From positions 1-64,000 of the forward strand of contig NZ_FRBY01000008.1 of assembly GCF_900142735.1 (NCBI RefSeq): a DNA stretch of 64,000 bases, read 5' to 3'. The position numbers and the translations under genes are program-made. Source of the stretch: Flavobacterium saccharophilum (GTDB taxonomy: Bacteria; Bacteroidota; Bacteroidia; Flavobacteriales; Flavobacteriaceae). Shown here one piece after another: positions 1-8,872 of the stretch. The notes under the pieces are model-generated. The model saw only the letters and a program-made list of their open reading frames with translations, was not told the DNA's origin and ran no database searches. Numbering within the stretch: position 1 is the first letter of the stretch; the number at the start of each line of letters is the position of its first letter.

Positions 1-1713
1 GGTATAAGTACCGGCATTTCCACAGCCTGAAGAAGCTGTAAACGAACCGCTTACTTTGATGATATTGCTTACATCGGTATCACATAAATCGGCTGCAATC
101 GGTAGTGCAGTTTGTGCATTGGCCAATCCCTGAGTATCACTACATTCCAAAGTTACATTAAGGGCAGTTGCAGCAGTTGTCCATTTTGGAGCTGTAGTAT
201 CTTCAATAGTGATGATCTGAGTAAAGACATCAGAGGTATTTCCGCAGTCATCTTTGGAAACCCAGGTATTGGTATAAGTTCCGGCATTCACACATAATAA
301 AGAAGGGACAAATGCGCCACTTGTTTTTGTATATGTTACTGAAGAGCATGTATCAGTGGCTTGAGGTGCCTGATTTTGAGCTGTTGTCAAATCTGCAGAG
401 TTGCTACATTCCAGAGTGACGTCTAGCGAAGTGGCTAATGTTGTCCAGGTTGGTGCTGTATTGTCTGTAACAGTGATAGTTTGACTTACCGGAAGGGATT
501 CGTTATTACACGCGTCTTTTGCGGTCCACGTTCTTGTAAGAGAATAGGTTCCAACACAAGATCCGGGAGTATTTAAGTCAACATAAGTTAAAGAAGCTAC
601 AGTACCACTATTATCGGTAGCAGTAGCTTGAGCAAATATTGGTGTGTCAGGACAATTAATGGAAGAGGGAGCTGGCAAAGGATCAATTATTGGCTTGATT
701 AAATCACCGCTACTTATCGTTACAGAGAGTTGTTTGGTACAATTGTTTGCATCTGTAACTGTAACTGTATAAGTTCCTGGCGCTACATTAGTCAAATCTT
801 TAGAGGTAGCACCTGTATTCCATAAGTAAGTATAAGAAGGAGTTCCACCTGCAGGAGTTAATATTATAGTTGAGGTTCCTCCACTACAACCTACATTGGT
901 ATGAGATTCACTTAACGTCAACTCTGCAGGCTCAATTATAGGAAGTGTATAAAAGTTTGATATACCTTGAGAATCGGTTACTGTTAGTCTTGCTGTATTA
1001 TTTGAAGTTGTATACGTATAGGTTGGGTTAGGGCTGGTTGAATCTGCCGGCCCACCATCATTTTTAAAATCCCATGCATATGTATATGGTGTTTTACCTC
1101 CATTGGTTGTGGAGTTGAAGACAACAGTTGTGTTAGTGCCCACTTTACACGCCTTATAGGTAAATTGAACAGCTAAAGGCTTAGATATTGTAAATGAATT
1201 TGTGAAATCACATTGTGAGTTTGTAAAACTGCCACAATTATAATTTGGTCCAGGGTCATTGTTACTGTTCGTTTTCCAGGCTATTATAGTATTGCTAAGA
1301 CTTAGCTCCTGACCACAAACCCAATTAAATGGTCCATATATTAACTTTTTATTACTTCCCGGCATAATATCTCCCAATAAAACATTTAAAAAAGTGGTAA
1401 CTCCATTTATAGTTAAATCAGAGTTTAACCTTGTGAAGTGAATACTGGAATTTGAATTTGAAGAATAATTAAGATAGATGTATACGGGCTGTACCTGTCC
1501 AATGGTACAAGTCGTATTAGTAATTGGAGTTCCATTTACATCAGAAAGACTTAAGTAAACATCCGTCAAAGTGTAATTGTTGGATGTACAGGCAAAGCCG
1601 CATGTTCTCAAATCTACTTGTGAAAACGAATTATGGACATTAAATATTAAAAGTAACGCTATAAAAACGCCTTTAATATTGATATTTTTTAAAGAAGAAG
1701 TAATGTTTTTCAT
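1..1713 (-). CDS. Giant repeat adhesin, N-terminal part (runs off left edge)
   Basis: The frame is open from an ATG at 1713 to the window edge (571 codons, no stop), so only the N-terminal part is visible. It begins with a signal peptide (MKNITSS..., hydrophobic stretch, cleavage near NSFSQ). A beta-rich domain follows, then a PKD-like domain at about residues 184-256 (motif YTYAWDF). A SprB-type repeat lies at about 264-337, recognisable by TPSYTYLWNTGATSKDL and GTYTVTVTDANNC. Behind it are HYR/Ig-like repeats of about 89 residues carrying TAPxWTT, LECS and CGNxGTYT motifs; two full copies and part of a third are visible. Such proteins in Flavobacterium are very large surface adhesins exported by T9SS, SprB of the gliding machinery being the type case. 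The C-terminal sorting domain would lie outside the window. The function as a surface adhesin is inferred from domains only. Confidence 0.85.
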   Translation of the reverse strand, partial: MKNITSSLKNINIKGVFIALLLIFNVHNSFSQVDLRTCGFACTSNNYTLTDVYLSLSDVNGTPITNTTCTIGQVQPVYIYLNYSSNSNSSIHFTRLNSDLTINGVTTFLNVLLGDIMPGSNKKLIYGPFNWVCGQELSLSNTIIAWKTNSNNDPGPNYNCGSFTNSQCDFTNSFTISKPLAVQFTYKACKVGTNTTVVFNSTTNGGKTPYTYAWDFKNDGGPADSTSPNPTYTYTTSNNTARLTVTDSQGISNFYTLPIIEPAELTLSESHTNVGCSGGTSTIILTPAGGTPSYTYLWNTGATSKDLTNVAPGTYTVTVTDANNCTKQLSVTISSGDLIKPIIDPLPAPSSINCPDTPIFAQATATDNSGTVASLTYVDLNTPGSCVGTYSLTRTWTAKDACNNESLPVSQTITVTDNTAPTWTTLATSLDVTLECSNSADLTTAQNQAPQATDTCSSVTYTKTSGAFVPSLLCVNAGTYTNTWVSKDDCGNTSDVFTQIITIEDTTAPKWTTAATALNVTLECSDTQGLANAQTALPIAADLCDTDVSNIIKVSGSFTASSGCGNAGTYT

Positions 1714-2720
1714 AATCTCTAATTTTTAAAACTTTAATACTTTTATTATGAGACTTATATATTTTTTTAATCAGTTTTGTTTTGATTAAAAATTATCGAT
1801 CGGCAATAACAAGGAACTGATATTTGAAGAGGCTTTCCTGTTTCGTTTGGGAGTGTATTTCTTTTAATACTTTATAAATGAAATAGATTAAGTAGTAATA
1901 GAATTGTTGGATTTATATTGAAAAGCAATACTAAATTCCGTTATAGTACTTTTAAAAGAATCTGTAAAAGGCCTAATAAGTGCAATGTTTGGAATATTTG
2001 AATTGCAGTAGACATCTAGAGAAGAAATTTTATTACTTCTGTGGGTATCGATCTTTAGAATTAGATCGAGAGAGTTGGCTCGTTCAAATGAAATAAGTAT
2101 AATGAAACAGAACAGTGCAGAAAAAATGTTTTTTTGGAAGATGTTTTTTCTGAACGAAAAAATAAACTTACAATTGTTGACAAATTTTAAGGCTTTTATT
2201 AGAGTAGTTTTAGTTCTCATAACTTGGGTTTTTATTTTTTGGTATTTGTTCATTTTTAACATAATCAAAGTTATATAGAGTGTTTTATTTTGATTTTTTT
2301 TGTCTGTAACTAACCTAAAAACTCGTTGAAATGTATTTTTTTTGTTAAATAATGATCAAAAAAACATTTTTTTATGCCATTTCTAACAAATAAAAAATTG
2401 CCGTTTTTTTACTTTTTCCAGTTAAAAAGCAATTTTTGATCGATTATAAATAATTGATAATCAGATATTTAGTTAAAAATTTATTAATTTGAATAAATCG
2501 ACTAAGTGAATGGTTTAATAGATGAAGTACACTTTTTTTTAAAATTGAACATTTTTATTTTTTGATTTTCTTCATTCCGGCCTCTTCTTTTTTCTTGTTA
2601 AAATTTTGAGCTAAATGTTAACAGAAATAAAAAAGTGAGAACTATTAAAATTTCTTTTGTAAATTAGAACTTCAATAAATCAGAACTTCTTTTTTTGATG
2701 TTTCTAAATAACTTCAGCCT
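1714..2720. other. Long AT-rich intergenic region between adhesin and sixA
   Basis: About 1 kb of very AT-rich DNA between divergent genes. It must hold the promoters of the adhesin (minus) and of sixA (plus). Runs of T and A are frequent. One weak minus-strand reading frame (1888-2268) is listed separately. I see no RNA gene and no strong inverted repeat. Confidence 0.5.
1888..2268 (-). CDS. Possible small membrane or secreted protein (doubtful)
   Basis: A 126-codon frame with several possible starts, including MNKYQK and MRTKTT. It has one hydrophobic segment (FSALFCFIILISF) followed by a polar tail. I do not recognise a family. It lies upstream of the adhesin in the same direction, which could fit a small companion gene. 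The composition is also what chance frames in such AT-rich DNA look like, and an opposite frame covers the same stretch. Treat as a weak candidate. Confidence 0.25.
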   Translation of the reverse strand: MIMLKMNKYQKIKTQVMRTKTTLIKALKFVNNCKFIFSFRKNIFQKNIFSALFCFIILISFERANSLDLILKIDTHRSNKISSLDVYCNSNIPNIALIRPFTDSFKSTITEFSIAFQYKSNNSITT

Positions 2721-3206
2721 ATGAAAAATTTAATCTTAATACGTCATGCTAAATCAAGTTGGGAAGCACCTTTAAAAGACTTTGACAGACCTTTAATGAA
2801 AAGAGGGATTTTAGATGCGCATGATGTATCGGCCAATATTTCAAAATTTCTTCCAAAAACATATATAATATGGAGTAGCACTGCGGCACGCGCCTCAGAG
2901 ACTGCTTTAATTTTTGCCCAAAATATTTCATACCCTATCGAGAGTATCGTTTATAAAGACGATCTTTATACTTTTGATGAAAGACAGCTCGAAAAGGTTA
3001 TTAAATCATGTGATAATAGTTTCGAAAGCGTTATTCTTTTTGGACATAACGAGGCTATTACAAATTTTGTTAATAAATTTGGGGATGTTTTTATCGAAAA
3101 CGTCCCGACTTCAGGTTTTGTATCATTACAATTCGACAGTGAAAGCTGGGATAACATCAATAAAGGCAAAACCCATAAAACAATTTTCCCCAAAGATTTA
3201 AAATAA
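2721..3206 (+). CDS. sixA: SixA-like histidine phosphatase
   Basis: A 161-residue histidine phosphatase of the phosphoglycerate-mutase-like superfamily. The N-terminal catalytic signature LIRHAKSSW (RHG-type, His at about residue 8) is present. The second catalytic His is in FGHNEAI near residue 115. The length matches the SixA family, which removes phosphate from phosphohistidine; in E. coli the target is a His-phosphotransfer domain. It is the first gene of a tight cluster, only 5 bp before the polyphosphate kinase start, followed by the exopolyphosphatase. PPK1 works through a phosphohistidine, so a link to that enzyme is conceivable, but this is inference. The physiological target is unknown. 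Confidence 0.85.
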   Translation: MKNLILIRHAKSSWEAPLKDFDRPLMKRGILDAHDVSANISKFLPKTYIIWSSTAARASETALIFAQNISYPIESIVYKDDLYTFDERQLEKVIKSCDNSFESVILFGHNEAITNFVNKFGDVFIENVPTSGFVSLQFDSESWDNINKGKTHKTIFPKDLK

Positions 3207-3211
3207 ATAAA

Positions 3212-5293
3212 GTGTACGAACAGAAATATATCGATAGAGAAAAAAGTTGGTTAGCGTTTAATGCAAGAGTGCTTCAGGAAGCAGCAGATAACACAGTACC
3301 ACTTTTAGACAGGTTGCGTTTTGTTGGAATTTTTTCGAACAATTTAGATGAGTTTTTTAGAGTTCGTTATGCCGCAATCCGTAGACTAAGCCTTTCAGGA
3401 ATTTCTGGCGAAAAATATTTAGGAGGCGTTTCTGCCCATCAGTTAGTAAAAGATATTACAGAAATAGTTATTCAGCAGCAATCTGAAAGTCTTCGTATTT
3501 TAGGTAATATCGAAGCTGAATTGGAAGCTGAAAACATATTCATCATTAATGAAGATCAAATTACGCACGATCAGGAAAGATTTCTGAAAGATTTTTTTAT
3601 TCAAAAATTGAGTCCCGAACTGGTAACGATCATCCTGAATGATTTAGCTGAATTCCCTATTCTTAAGGATACTTTAGGATATTTGGCTGTTCGTCTGGAA
3701 ATGAATCAAAATGATGAAGTTCGTTATGCGGTTATTGAAATCCCAAAAACAATAAACAGATTTGTGGTTCTGCCATCGCATGATGATAAACATTATGTTA
3801 TTTTGATTGATGATGTGATTCGATATAATCTGAAGAATATTTTCAATATTTTCGATTATAAGAGTGTTTCGGCACACATGATTAAAATTACACGTGATGC
3901 ACAGTTGGATATCGATAGTGATTTGAGTAAAAGTATGCTCGAGAAAATTGCTTCTTCGGTAAAAGACAGAAGAATAGGTGAACCCGTTCGTTTTATTTAT
4001 GATAATTTAATTGAAGAAGACACTTTGCGTTTCTTTTTGGATAAAATGAAAATTGTCGAGACAGATAGTATTATTCCGGGAGGAAGATATCATAATCGTC
4101 GTGATTACATGAACTTTCCCAATTTAGGACGATACGATTTGCTTTATAAACCAAATGAACCATTACCAATTCCGGGATTGAGTTTAGGAGGAAGTATATT
4201 GGAGAAAATCAATAAAAAAGATTATTTATTGCATGCCCCATATCAGTCATTCTCTTATCTGACGAAGTTTTTACGTGAGGCTGCTTTAGATCCTAAAGTA
4301 ACCAGTATAAAGATTACTTTATACCGATTGGCCAAAAACTCACAAATTATCAGTTCTTTGATTAATGCAGCCAAAAATGGTAAAAAAGTAACAGTTCAAA
4401 TTGAATTGCAGGCTCGTTTCGATGAAGCAACGAATATTTCGTATGCTGAACAAATGCAGACAGAAGGAATTAATCTTATTTTCGGAATTAAAGGATTAAA
4501 AGTACACAGCAAAATATGTGTTATTGAAAGAGTTGAAGACGGAAAAACAAGGCGCTACGGATTTATTTCAACCGGAAATTTCAACGAATCTACGGCTAAA
4601 ATTTATACTGATGTTACGCTTTTTACCTGTCATCAGGGAATTTTGAAAGACATATCTAAAATATTTGAATTCTTTGATATCAATTATAGAGTACACCGAT
4701 ACAAACATTTGATTGTATCACCACATTATACCCGAACCAAATTTATAAAACTGATTGACCGTGAAATTTTGCACGCGCTTGCCGGCAGAAAAACGCATAT
4801 AAAGCTTAAAATGAATAGTTTGTCTGATTTTAAAATGATCGATAAATTATACGAAGCCAGTAATGCCGGAGTGAAAATTCAGTTACAGGTTAGAGGAATT
4901 TGCTCTTTGATTCCGGGAATTCCAGGAATGAGTGAGAACATCGAGGCCATAAGTATTGTAGATAATTATCTGGAACATTCAAGAGTTTATATTTTTGGAA
5001 ACGCCGGTTTAACCGAAGTTTATATTTCATCTGCCGATTTTATGACCCGAAACCTGGACGGAAGGGTAGAAGTTACTTGTCCGATTTATGATCTTGAAAT
5101 TAAAAAAGAACTTATTGATAATTTTAATATTGCATGGAAAGGGAATGTTAAAGTGAGATATCATTCCTATAAATTAGATAATAAATACAAGCCTAGAAAT
5201 CATCATGCCCCATTTAGAGCTCAGCTTGAAACCTATAAATATTACCAAAATAAAATTGCGGTATTAGAGCAGATTCCTCAGAAAATAAATTAA
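3212..5293 (+). CDS. ppk1: Polyphosphate kinase 1
   Basis: A 693-residue polyphosphate kinase that reversibly transfers the gamma-phosphate of ATP to long-chain polyphosphate. The N-terminal domain is typical (DREKSWLAFNARVLQEA, then SNNLDEFFRVRYAA). The autophosphorylated histidine falls at about H432 in GLKVHSKICVIER, matching the position in other PPK1 enzymes. The C-terminal half has the phospholipase-D-like fold signatures STGNFNESTA and SSADFMTRNLDGRVEV. Translation starts at GTG, because no in-frame ATG lies between the sixA stop and the conserved N-terminus. The 5-bp gap to sixA and the downstream ppx gene indicate one operon for phosphate storage. Confidence 0.95.
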   Translation: MYEQKYIDREKSWLAFNARVLQEAADNTVPLLDRLRFVGIFSNNLDEFFRVRYAAIRRLSLSGISGEKYLGGVSAHQLVKDITEIVIQQQSESLRILGNIEAELEAENIFIINEDQITHDQERFLKDFFIQKLSPELVTIILNDLAEFPILKDTLGYLAVRLEMNQNDEVRYAVIEIPKTINRFVVLPSHDDKHYVILIDDVIRYNLKNIFNIFDYKSVSAHMIKITRDAQLDIDSDLSKSMLEKIASSVKDRRIGEPVRFIYDNLIEEDTLRFFLDKMKIVETDSIIPGGRYHNRRDYMNFPNLGRYDLLYKPNEPLPIPGLSLGGSILEKINKKDYLLHAPYQSFSYLTKFLREAALDPKVTSIKITLYRLAKNSQIISSLINAAKNGKKVTVQIELQARFDEATNISYAEQMQTEGINLIFGIKGLKVHSKICVIERVEDGKTRRYGFISTGNFNESTAKIYTDVTLFTCHQGILKDISKIFEFFDINYRVHRYKHLIVSPHYTRTKFIKLIDREILHALAGRKTHIKLKMNSLSDFKMIDKLYEASNAGVKIQLQVRGICSLIPGIPGMSENIEAISIVDNYLEHSRVYIFGNAGLTEVYISSADFMTRNLDGRVEVTCPIYDLEIKKELIDNFNIAWKGNVKVRYHSYKLDNKYKPRNHHAPFRAQLETYKYYQNKIAVLEQIPQKIN

Positions 5294-5328
5294 TAAAAAC
5301 CAAAATCAATTTCAAATCATAAGTGAGC

Positions 5329-6219
5329 ATGATTAATATAAAGAAGTTTGCAGCAATAGATATCGGATCAAATGCCATGAGGCTGCTGATATCGAATGTT
5401 GTAGAACAAGAAGGTAAAGAACCACAATTTAATAAAAGTTCCCTTGTTCGTGTACCAATTCGTTTGGGACAAGATGCCTTTACTGTAGGAGAAATTTCAG
5501 AAGAAAATATAGATCGAATGGTGGATGCGATGAAAGCATTCAATCTTTTGATGAAAGTACATAAAGTAGAACGTTATATGGCGTTTGCCACTTCAGCAAT
5601 GCGTGAAGCGTATAATGCCAAAGAAGTTGTCGCTTTGATTAAGAAAAAAGCCGACATAAAAATCGAAATTATTGATGGAAAAAAAGAAGCTGCTATTATT
5701 GCTTCTACAGATTTGCATCATTTATTAAAAACAGACGAAACTTATTTATTTGTAGATGTCGGCGGTGGAAGTACCGAGTTCACGTTATTCTCTGACGGAA
5801 AAATGATTAATTCAAGATCGTTTAAAGCCGGAACAGTTCGTTTGCTAAATGATATGGTTTGCGATGTGGTTTGGGATGAAATCGAAAAATGGATTAAAAC
5901 CAATACGGCAGATTATGAAGAAGTAACGCTGATAGGTTCTGGTGGAAATATCAATAAATTGTTTAAAATGTCTGGAAAACAGCAGGAAAAACCGCTTTCT
6001 TACATTTACATCAATTCACAATATGCTTTCTTGAATTCGTTAACATACGAACAAAGAATCGCCGAACTAGGACTAAACTCTGACCGCGCCGACGTAATTA
6101 TCCACGCAACAAGAATTTATCTTAACGCAATGAAATGGAGTGGAGCACGCCAAATTTACGTTCCAAAAATCGGACTTTCTGATGGTATCGTAAAAGCAAT
6201 GTACTACGGTAAAATTTAA
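5329..6219 (+). CDS. ppx: Exopolyphosphatase, Ppx/GppA family
   Basis: A 296-residue Ppx/GppA phosphatase of the ASKHA (actin-like ATPase) fold. The phosphate-binding signature AIDIGSNAMRLLIS is at the N-terminus and FVDVGGGSTEFTLF is central; GSGGNINKL is further on. The length is that of the short two-domain form without the C-terminal HD domain of E. coli Ppx. The family hydrolyses polyphosphate ends or pppGpp. An in-frame GTG lies two codons upstream (5323), but ATG at 5329 is the more natural start. Together with sixA and ppk1 it forms a polyphosphate synthesis and turnover operon. Confidence 0.92.
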   Translation: MINIKKFAAIDIGSNAMRLLISNVVEQEGKEPQFNKSSLVRVPIRLGQDAFTVGEISEENIDRMVDAMKAFNLLMKVHKVERYMAFATSAMREAYNAKEVVALIKKKADIKIEIIDGKKEAAIIASTDLHHLLKTDETYLFVDVGGGSTEFTLFSDGKMINSRSFKAGTVRLLNDMVCDVVWDEIEKWIKTNTADYEEVTLIGSGGNINKLFKMSGKQQEKPLSYIYINSQYAFLNSLTYEQRIAELGLNSDRADVIIHATRIYLNAMKWSGARQIYVPKIGLSDGIVKAMYYGKI

Positions 6220-6237
6220 TTCCATAACATAATTTTG

Positions 6238-6349
6238 TTGCCACGACTCGAGCGATAGCGAACTTGCGAAGCAATTTCACAAATTTACACGAACTTAATA
6301 TATTCTCCAAGAATAAAAAATTAGTGAAAATTAGTGTAATTTGTGGCAA
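6238..6349. repeat. Intergenic inverted repeat with GCCAC/GTGGC ends
   Basis: The 150-bp gap between ppx and the next gene is bounded by TTGCCAC and GTGGCAA. It contains phrases (TTAGTGAAAATTAGTGTAA) typical of dispersed Flavobacterium intergenic repeats. Comparable elements with GCCAC/GTGGC arms occur at 23630-23687 and 63513-63574. It probably forms a hairpin at the 3' end of the polyphosphate operon transcript. Confidence 0.5.
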
Positions 6350-6373
6350 ACCCTTTTTTAAAACTTACATAAA

Positions 6374-6955
6374 ATGAATAAAACCAGACTCGAAGCTTTT
6401 AGTGATGGTGTTTTAGCAATCATTATAACCATAATGATTTTAGAAATTAAAGTACCACACGGACATGAATTTGCCGATTTAAAACCGCTCATTCCAAAGT
6501 TTCTAAGTTATATTCTGAGTTTTATTTATGTTGGAATTTACTGGAACAATCACCATTATTTACTTCACGGTTTATCTAAGGTAAACGGAAAAATACTCTG
6601 GGCCAATTTACATTTACTATTTTGGTTGTCACTAATTCCTGTAGCGACAGGCTGGATGGGTGAACATAATTTTGCAAAAGCAGCAATGGCATTTTATGGC
6701 GGTATCTTATTGCTTTGTGCTATAGCATATGTAATTCTTCAAAAAACGGTATTAGATGTCGAAGGAAGAGATTCTGTATTAGCAAAAGCGCTGGCGAAAG
6801 ATGTAAAAGGGAAAGCTTCAGTAATTTTATATACGGTTGGAATTGTGGCTTCATTTTATAACGAATGGATTTCCGGCGCAGCTTATTTCATTGTTGCAAT
6901 GTCATGGCTTATTCCGGATAAAAGAATTGAAAGAGTTTTTGCTTCAAAAAATTAA
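6374..6955 (+). CDS. TMEM175-family (DUF1211) membrane protein
   Basis: A 193-residue integral membrane protein with the family hallmark FSDGVLAIIITIMILE in its first transmembrane helix (the FSDG motif of TMEM175 channels) and about six hydrophobic segments. YIYVGIYWNNHHYLLH-like helix II and the WxG-containing loop fit the bacterial DUF1211 set. Characterised members are weakly selective potassium channels, the bacterial ones being tetramers of six-helix subunits. It is 3 bp upstream of a Crp-family regulator and in line with an oxidoreductase, suggesting one transcript. Ion selectivity cannot be read from sequence. Confidence 0.85.
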   Translation: MNKTRLEAFSDGVLAIIITIMILEIKVPHGHEFADLKPLIPKFLSYILSFIYVGIYWNNHHYLLHGLSKVNGKILWANLHLLFWLSLIPVATGWMGEHNFAKAAMAFYGGILLLCAIAYVILQKTVLDVEGRDSVLAKALAKDVKGKASVILYTVGIVASFYNEWISGAAYFIVAMSWLIPDKRIERVFASKN

Positions 6956-6958
6956 TTC

Positions 6959-7519
6959 ATGAAAACTGTTTTTCAGTCGATTCATTCTTTATCAGACAAT
7001 GAATTAAATAAGCTTGACGATTTAATCACTTTTCGAAATCTAAAAAAAGGAGATTTTTTATTAACTGAAAACCAAGTTAGTAATGAAATTGTTTTTATAA
7101 AAAAAGGAATTTTACGTTCGTATTTCTTTAATCATCAAGGTGATGAAGTTACCAATTGTTTTGCTTTCGAAAACGAATTTATGGCGTCATTTTCCAGTTT
7201 TATAACCCGTGAATTAGCTCAGGAAAATATTCAGGCTTTGGCCGATACAGAATTACAGATTATCACTCATGAAAATCTGGAAAAACTTTATAAAATAGGA
7301 ATTCACTGGCAGGAAATCGGTAGAAAATTGACTGAAATGGAATATGTAACGCTTCAAAAAAGAATGATTTCTTTTCAGAAACTATCAGGGAAAGAACGTT
7401 ATGAAGAGTTGTATAAAAACCATCAAAAATACATTAAGCTGATTCCGCTTCAATATCTTGCGTCTTATTTAGGTATTACACCAAGACATTTAAGCAGAAT
7501 CCGAAAGGCTGCTTTATAG
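6959..7519 (+). CDS. Crp/Fnr-family transcriptional regulator
   Basis: A 186-residue regulator with an N-terminal cyclic-nucleotide-binding-like beta-barrel (LKKGDFLLTENQVSNEIVFIKKG) and a short C-terminal helix-turn-helix (LQYLASYLGITPRHLSRIRK). This two-domain arrangement is the common Bacteroidetes Crp/Fnr type. I see no FNR-type cysteine cluster, so an iron-sulfur oxygen sensor is unlikely. It sits between a TMEM175-like channel and a flavodoxin-fold oxidoreductase in the same direction, so it may autoregulate this small operon. The ligand is unknown. Confidence 0.88.
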   Translation: MKTVFQSIHSLSDNELNKLDDLITFRNLKKGDFLLTENQVSNEIVFIKKGILRSYFFNHQGDEVTNCFAFENEFMASFSSFITRELAQENIQALADTELQIITHENLEKLYKIGIHWQEIGRKLTEMEYVTLQKRMISFQKLSGKERYEELYKNHQKYIKLIPLQYLASYLGITPRHLSRIRKAAL

Positions 7520-7576
7520 GACATTTGTCCAGTATCATTTTTCATGCGAATTGTATTTTTGAAAAAAAATGTAAAT

Positions 7577-8155
7577 ATGAAAAATATACTGATCATAAAC
7601 GGACATCCAAATTCGGAAAGTTTCAATTTCGCTATCGCAGATTCTTACCAAAAAGGTGCTATAACTTCTGGCGCACAAGTAGAAACAATTACAATCGCCA
7701 ATTTAAATTTTAGCCCGAATTTAAAATTTGGTTATCAAAAAAGAACCGAATTAGAACCTGATTTATTAGACTCCTGGGAGAAAATCCAAAAAGCAGATCA
7801 TTTAGTTTGGATTCATCCTGTTTGGTGGGGCGGACTTCCGGCCATCACAAAAGGATTTATTGATCGTTTGTTTTTACCCGGAATGGCTTTTCAGTATCGT
7901 GAAAATTCTGTTTGGTGGGATAAACTTTTAAAAGGAAAAACGGCACACATTATAACAACTTTAGATCAGCCAGGCTGGTATTACAGATTATTTTATGCGA
8001 GGCCAAGCGTTAATCAATTAAAGAAATCAACCCTGGAATTCTGCGGTGTAAAACCTGTAAAAGTCAGTTATATTGGGATTATTAAAGGATCCAATGAAGC
8101 TCAAAGAGAAAAATGGCTCGATAAAGTATATGATTTCGGACTAAGAAATAAATAA
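7577..8155 (+). CDS. NAD(P)H-dependent oxidoreductase, flavodoxin-like fold
   Basis: A protein of the NQO1/KefF/MdaB group (192 residues from the chosen start). It has the N-terminal phosphate-binding loop NGHPNSESFN and the substrate-side motif HPVWWGGLPAITKGFIDR with downstream LPGMAF. These FMN/FAD enzymes reduce quinones or nitro compounds with NAD(P)H, and some members gate potassium efflux. ATG at 7577 is preferred because MKNILIINGHP matches the family N-terminus; the in-frame ATG at 7544 adds an atypical leader. Its place behind a potassium-channel-like gene invites comparison with KefF, but that is speculation. Confidence 0.87.
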   Translation: MKNILIINGHPNSESFNFAIADSYQKGAITSGAQVETITIANLNFSPNLKFGYQKRTELEPDLLDSWEKIQKADHLVWIHPVWWGGLPAITKGFIDRLFLPGMAFQYRENSVWWDKLLKGKTAHIITTLDQPGWYYRLFYARPSVNQLKKSTLEFCGVKPVKVSYIGIIKGSNEAQREKWLDKVYDFGLRNK

Positions 8156-8175
8156 CAGTATTACGAACAAAAACA

Positions 8176-8872
8176 TTAAGTATGTAAATCCAATCCAAAA
8201 GTTGTACGTAAAAGTTCAATATTTGGGTTGATTTCTAATAAACGATTGTAGCGATCCTGGTCATTAAAACTTCTTTTAGTTTCTATAGCTTCGTTTACAA
8301 TAATCTCAATTGAAATATCGTGATTGTGCAAATGCCCTCTCAAATGCCCTAAAAGCCCATTTAGCTGACTTTCAAAATCTAATTTAGAACCTTCATTTGG
8401 TAATTCAAGAGTAATTTGTGTGCCGTTTAATTTTGGGTCGTTAATCAATAATAGCGATTCCATGATTTTGAAACCTTTTTCACCCAAACGTTGCGCATAT
8501 TTGTTCCATTGTACCAACATTTCTGTTTCTGTAAAATCTTCAGTAGGTAAAACAGAAGTAGGCTTTACATAAGATCTGTTGCTTTCTTCCATTTCTTTTT
8601 TCGCACGAATACTCGCCAGAGAAAAAGCAGAAACTTTTTTCGGTTGATTTTCAGTTGAAGAAGTTTGGTTTTCAACGGAAGGAGAAACAGGGGTTTCAGC
8701 TTTTGCAGTTGAAACTATTTCTTCTTTTTGTGGATTTAAAGCTTCAGAAGAATTTTTTGAAGTTTCAGTAGAACTTTCGACATTCGACTTTTGACTTTTA
8801 ACTTCAACTATAGAATAACCTCCATTTTTAAAATAAGTAGGCGGAATTATGAATTGCTCAACTTTTTTTTTT
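8176..8872 (-). CDS. dnaX: DnaX tau-specific C-terminal part, in the -1 frame
   Basis: This frame has no good start of its own for the conserved part. Read through the A10 run in the -1 frame it continues the preceding dnaX frame as EKKKVEQFIIPPTYFKN, then a Ser/Glu-rich linker of about 80 residues. It ends with a 138-residue conserved domain (TETEMLVQWNKYAQRLGEKG, LGHLRGHLHNHDISIEI). Joined, the product is about 585 residues, the usual length of Flavobacterium gamma/tau. The tail corresponds to the tau-specific part that contacts the replicase and helicase. An independent gene starting at ATG 8592 is less likely because the open frame and the protein-like linker extend upstream to the A run. 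Confidence 0.8.

Noticed and set aside
112..297. 61-codon plus-strand frame
   Set aside because: It is the antisense of the HYR-type repeats in the adhesin, which has a full-length open frame on the minus strand.
8176..8592. 138-residue protein as an independent gene
   Set aside because: The frame is open and protein-like upstream to the A10 run and joins the dnaX frame by one base, giving the usual family length.
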